From Polytrichum commune (Eukaryota; Streptophyta; Polytrichopsida; Polytrichales; Polytrichaceae): 64,000 nt of DNA. The DNA lies in the NCBI GenBank assembly GCA_950295325.1, contig OX485803.1, positions 1,178,001-1,242,000 of the forward strand, in the 5' to 3' direction. Positions 58,582 to 64,000 of this stretch are shown here, piece by piece (the first letter of the stretch is position 1; every line of letters begins with the position of its first letter). The notes under the pieces were generated by a model that worked only from the letters and a program-made list of their open reading frames with translations, made no database searches and was not told the origin of the DNA. A program made the translations under genes and the position numbers.

Positions 58582-61236
58582 TCTTGATTTTTTTTCTTGT
58601 GTATTGACATAACAAAGTTATGCACTTTTGAGAGCGAACGGATCAAAGTTTTATATCAATGACTCTAACATATGTCCCAATGTCCCCTTGTTCAGTGGGC
58701 ATCGGGTCATTGGCATTACGAACGGACACTTTATTCACGCCGGCCCCTTGCTTGAAAGGGGTTGGAGTTTCTATCTATGAACCTTGAAGTGGTTCAACCC
58801 CTTGATTTTTTCCTTTGTTACCAACTTAGATATCATGGGAAAGTAACAATGTCAATGACATGAATATTTTTGGTTATTCCCACCGAATTTTGTGCCTCAA
58901 ACTTTTAGCCAATTGTATTAAAGATCAAGTGATTTTCATATATCATGGATGTTTATTTGTGTATTTATGTTAAGGAAAGTGCTTATCAAATGATTTGGTG
59001 GAGACTAGGGATAAAGATCTATATTCCAATTGCATGGATATGATTTCAAATTAACTCCCTTTTCCTTGTGTGCCGACACATAGTAAAGTTTGTAATTTAC
59101 TCTTTATAGTACATCTTTTATTCCAGCTAAAACCCCCCATGCTTTGAGGGGTTAATATGACACTCGATAACCTTGATATTGTGACACTAATGTTGCAAAA
59201 CCAAACTTTCTAGTTAAATTGTACCTCTATAACATGACTGTGAATTTGTGAACATGATACTTTTGAACCCCCAAAATGTCATATTATATAGGTAATAAGT
59301 GCATATATGACACGCCCCACACATGTATAAGTACATAGTGGATATTAAATTTATGTAACTTTCATATATGAGATGTGGGTAAAAGTATCTTAATGTAAAA
59401 TGATGTTAAAACATTGGGAACTAAGGGAACTACGTTCTCTATCTTAGAACTTAATCAAGACACTCAAGCTTTTGTAGCAATTTTTCACCTAAACCCTAAA
59501 CCAATGTGCACAATATGTTTTCATGAGAATAGAGCCACCTAGTTTTGACCTTTATGTAGATCCCTTGGACAATTTAGATGTTGATGAGAGACCTCCACCT
59601 ATTGTGAAATTGGCAAATGCTCAACATCGTGCTCAATTGTAAGCTTCATTATTTTTGTGGACAACCCATTAGACCTTACTCCTGCACATGTAATGGGATT
59701 GCAAGCCACATAGAATAAGCTCAATAAGATGTTTGCTGCTCATTTGAAGTGACAACATCAACAAACTATTGATTCCTTCTTCAAATCCACATAAATTTCA
59801 CGAGAGACATTTGTATATTTATAAAGACACTTGAGAAAACATTTATTTTGTACACGTCACAAAATATCTAATGTGCGTTTTGATGAAGTACCTCGTTAGT
59901 GTGACAGAGAGGTCCAATTTGCCATAGTATGGAATATGCGACACCTCAATAGTAGAATGGCTTTCTCGTTTCCCAAACGTGTCATATTAAAGAGGTAGGA
60001 CCGTATTGGAAAACCCGTTGTGCTTGATGGGTCCCACTTCCCCACTAACTTAAGACCCAACTAATACACAAAAGGCAAGAGTACATGATGACGGTGCTCC
60101 CCCCCCACCCCCCACCTCCGCACGGAAGTTAATAAAAGGTGACCCACAAGATGTTCCATGTACCTAGTGGTGCAATATTATATTCAGTAATAAGTTTTGC
60201 AGTGTTTGGGGCCCCTTTTCGAAAATGTCTTCGAGAGTCGTTATTTTATGATACGATGTCCTTTGAAGGCATAGTAGGGTTCGTGGGAGCCATGTTACGT
60301 TGGTGGGTCCCCTTATAACCATCCTCCATAAGTTTATGGTTGATTCATCCCGATGTAATTTCACCAAGCCGATTTGGGCTCTTTGACAATGGGGTAAAAC
60401 CAAAACCCATCGAGGTATGAAGGGTTCCCAACGTTTTCACCCCCCACCCCTCCCCTTATAACTCGATTGTCCGGAGTTCTTGGGCTCTTCTAGAAGCGCT
60501 CTACCCCAAACATCCACGTGTCGTTCCGAGGGACATGACGAAGATGTGTCATGTATCTATTCTTAAGTCATGTTCTTCTTACGAAATGGTCTCGTGTACT
60601 TCAAATATAACAAGTTCTGACATTGTAGCAAATTGGTTGTTGATAACATGTCTTCTAAAAGTGCTCCACCAACCCCGAAATCTACGGTCGTTTGGGGATA
60701 CATGATGAACATGTTTCATGTATCCCAATCTATTTCATGTTCTTGGCTTCTTCGACTTACAAAAGGAATGGAAAGGGTCCATGTACGACCCTCGAAAACC
60801 ATGTAATTGGGCGTTGATCCTTTCATTTTAATTGATTGATTTTCGCTTTCGTCTTCGCGATGATCGGCTCATGTCCATGGGGAAGATTGTTTGAATACAT
60901 ACGCCTTAGAAAGTATCGCAAGAAGCTTTTGTGGACGAATGCATGGGCGACACGTCACGAGAACCGATCAACCAACTTTGATCCCCTTGACATTCTTTTG
61001 GGTAGTATACACCCCACAAAATTATAATATTGAGCTGCCAAAACTGCACTTTTTTCTGCCCCCAAGTTTTCCGGCCCAATGCGTGACCAAATACACCATT
61101 TTGCATATTTCCTTATTGATTTCGACGTGTTAATCCATGTCTCGTTCAAGGAAAACAAGTCGTCGGCCTTAACATGGTCCCACTCACGCAGCAAAATATC
61201 AATCTATTCCGTATTTTGAAATTGGTGAGAGTACGT
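58582..61236. other. intergenic, no gene seen
   Basis: The stretch near 59520-59800 reads weakly like a transposon-derived coding relic (for example DLYVDPLDNLDVDE and MFAAHLKWQHQQTIDSFF), but stops interrupt it and no family is identified. Confidence 0.4.

Positions 61237-61268
<32 letters not shown>
61237..61268. repeat. (TA)n microsatellite
   Basis: About 15 TA units. Confidence 0.9.
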
Positions 61269-61364
61269 TTAACACCATGCGCTTATCGAGAAAGTTCCGG
61301 CTAAGGCTAGACACCTACATCTTTAAGTTGGACCCATGTCCATTAACTAATTACCCAAGGTGAG

Positions 61365-61569
61365 AATGCAAACATAACATTACTTAGCACTCACTTCTCG
61401 TTCAGTGACCCTCCGAAATATAACAGTCGGATGTTCGGAAAGTTTGAGTCCCCTTGCATTCAGAGCATCTCACCATATGAGTCTTAAACTCTCCAAGCAT
61501 CCGACTGTTATATTCCGGAGGGGGCCCACCGAACGAGAAGTGAGTGGTGAGTAATGTTATGTTTGCATT
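61365..61569. repeat. 205 bp hairpin / foldback MITE
   Basis: Arms of about 85 bp beginning AATGCAAACATAACATTACT pair closely, sharing CACTCACTTCTCGTTC and ATATAACAGTCGGATG. The loop is about 35 nt. No coding capacity. Confidence 0.8.
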
Positions 61570-64000
61570 GCACTACATCGTATATGTACATTATTTTTAA
61601 AAATAATTTACCTTGAACTAGTCTAGAGGGACCCACTTGGGATGCATTTACGATGAACTTATGGGAGTTATGTGTAGACTAGACCTCTTTAACTTCAGTA
61701 ATAGTGGTGGGGACCCAACAAAATTAGTAGTTCGTCAATCATTTATTTACAAAAACAACAATTTGCATACGAAAGCTTATATTATTTACCCTTTTTTTCT
61801 TCTTCCCGGTGTTGATATGCACACAACAACATCCCATGGAAGTTTCCATGCCTTGTTAGATCAAAGTACATGTGTCTTATCTTGTCACTCTTCTCGATTG
61901 GACAATTATAATTGAGTGGTAAATACAAAGACTTATGGTTAAGAACATAAGTTGGACACAAAAAGGGATGTGTGATTTATATAACACATCATATTATTGT
62001 TGACACATATCAAATCATATCGTACCATATCACATCATATCATATATGACATATGTGTTGGATTCATTTTCGTAATACGGACTTTTTGGTTGAACCTCGA
62101 TTCCATGGGAATAAGTGAATCAACGGGGCAAATAAACGAGTTGTTGTCCTCAAACATGAGAGAAGGGTAAATGTTTGTGACACATACCATAGGGAAGGTG
62201 AAAACGTAGAGAGACATTGCATATCTTGATTCCCTCTACTTAAACCCTAATTCACTCCTCGTTCGGGGTAAGAGGAGGCCCCATTCTAGTCTTGTGAGAC
62301 ACCATTGACATGAATTAATGACAAACATGAGAGGGGCAAGTTTTTCTTGGTAGGTGTCGTGTACCGAAAACCCTGATAGAGAGAGAAAAAGTGATGGAGA
62401 GCCTAGTAAGTTACACGTTGAGGGAGAGGGTCAACAAGGACAAAAACACATGCTCAAAGGGACATGATCCCAACCACTTGAGCCAAAAAGTATGATTGTT
62501 TATGCTTAGAACCAATTTCATCCCTCATTCACGACAAGAGACCCCAATTTAATTTAGCAAGGCCCAGTTAAAATGAACTAACCACAAACTTGGGAGGGAC
62601 AAGTTTTTACTTGGTGGTTGTTGTGAACCAAAGGGAGAGATAAAGAGGGATCAAAAACCCTAGTAAGAAGTTCCAAGACAGGACGATGGGCTCAGAGGAC
62701 ATGATCCCAGGCCATTTCGGCAAAGGAGGGTTTTTCATCTTTCAACATGGATGAAAGAGGGATGAAAGGTTACCAGAATCTGTCCAAAAAATATCTGGGT
62801 ACGGGCGAATTAGAAAGTGTGCAAAAGGAAGCGGAGGGGCAGGGGGTTTGGGGGAATTGCATGCCTTGGGGGCTCGACAAGTGTCGGCCACCCTGGACAT
62901 TCCCTGATATCTGATTGGGGGGGGGGTTCTAGGGTTTAGGGCTAGGGCTAGGGCTAGGCATTGCCGGGCCATGGCCATGGCCACCTTATCTCCTAGTTGT
63001 GCGATCAAACCAAACCAAAATGAGTGGCCCCATGTGTGGGTTTCGGGTCAACTGAGTTGGCAAGCTGCCAGCAAGCCCGCTTTGACCCTTCAAACCCCAT
63101 GCATATGTGCATACACCATGCATGCATGTCTGTGCCTATGATGAGTCATGCCTAATGGAGTTCATGGGTATAGGTGCTGATGACTATAGCCTGCAACGGC
63201 CCCTCCGCCATGGCTCGTGTTAGTTATAATGGATGGGCCAACTCCCATGCTTGTCCTTAGATTTCCTTGTCTCATGCCACTCCTAGACAAGAATCTACAC
63301 ACCCAACACAATCATTGACACGGGAAACATTTCTGAAATCCTTCAAATTTTGACCATCAGTAGCCACCCTCAACAGTTCAAAATGGGGTTTTATTGGTTT
63401 GAACCTCACACTCTTTGTGAAAGTTGTATTGGTGGATTATTTAAGATTCCAGGTCCTTAATTCAAATGTCCAACACAGTGGGAGTTTTGCGTATTATTTT
63501 GCAGTGATGTAGGACACATTCTCAGTGACATTGTTCAATTGCCTGTGACTCATATGCTTGTAATGAAACCACCAATTTCTCGAGTGCAACCCTGATTCAT
63601 CGCCAAAACCCTCCAAGCGCACCAAGCATTCATGATGAAGTCTGCTTAGCAGCAAAACCTGCGCCAAATTCATTCAGACCTTCAATAAAACTTTTGTTAG
63701 AATTGATGAACTTGGCCAACTTGGATGGCTAGAGCTTAGTCAACACCTTACATGTTGGCTGTGCTGTGGTCGTTTTAACCAGTGTGTGGTTGATTTAACA
63801 ATTCCCTAAATTTAACTCTGTTTACAGGGAGTAGTGCTTTTGACTTGTAGCTTTTGGCATTCTAACATACCACCACTGTAACACAAAAATGTACCTCCAG
63901 TGCAAAAGATGTACATTGAAAGAAGGTTTAAATGGGACACCATGATACATACAGCAAAAGAATGAGGAAAAATAAAGCTCAAACTTGTTCAAATAAAGAT
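61570..64000. other. intergenic, no gene seen
   Basis: A short TTTAGGG/CTAGGG run (62930-62957) beside a G run is telomere-like but only a few units long. ORFs near 61637-61915 and 62742-63008 lack support. Confidence 0.5.

Overview
The window reads as nuclear DNA of a land plant. The clearest anchor is a complete six-exon ABI3/VP1-type B3 transcription factor on the minus strand (40449-44835). Long AT-rich intergenic stretches, many MITEs, microsatellites and short TTTAGGG-type runs fit that reading. Two Tc1-type (DD34E) transposase relics and a bacterial-style ParB/DNA-methyltransferase-like gene are unusual for seed plants. They may point to a bryophyte, lycophyte or fern, but the sequence alone does not settle the lineage.

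Layout. 0-8 kb: a 44-47 bp tandem repeat (267-746), a broken transposon-type ORF on the minus strand (1454-2299), a 64 bp tandem array whose core is a 22 bp palindrome (2479-3342), and several diverged duplications. 6.9-15 kb: one plus-strand multi-exon gene, more GC-rich than its surroundings, preceded by a probable 5' UTR exon and UTR intron. Read across its lesions it encodes a divergent protein of about 1.6-1.85 thousand residues with three recognisable parts: a ParB/DGQHR-like region, a beta-class amino-methyltransferase-like region (DPPY-like motif before the FxGxG-like motif), and an FCP1/HAD-phosphatase-like domain. It carries two in-frame stops and one frameshift. Copies of the same 22 bp palindrome (arms GTTTGGGTCG / CGACCCAAAC) lie in the UTR intron, in all four well-supported introns downstream of it, and twice in frame in an exon.

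15-22 kb: a large minus-strand transposase-like pseudogene (16687-21197) with paired zinc-finger motifs and DDE/RNase H-like motifs, broken by one homopolymer frameshift and one TGA. An Emigrant-like MITE sits just beyond its end. 22-38 kb: no convincing genes; a dense and partly nested set of MITEs and hairpins, including a MULE-type MITE with a 9 bp target duplication and a Tourist-like MITE. 38-39.2 kb: a heavily broken Tc1-like transposase. 40.4-46.8 kb: the ABI3-like gene and its 5' flank. 46.8-64 kb: intergenic DNA with a second Tc1-like transposase (53270-54274; one stop, second catalytic Asp replaced by Gly), a dispersed repeat containing a tRNA-like fold without an anticodon arm, microsatellites and a long hairpin.

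The ABI3-like gene is probably the only intact host gene here. In seed plants ABI3/VP1 controls seed maturation and ABA responses, and in bryophytes desiccation tolerance. The ParB/methyltransferase/phosphatase-like gene and its associated palindromes are the most novel material.
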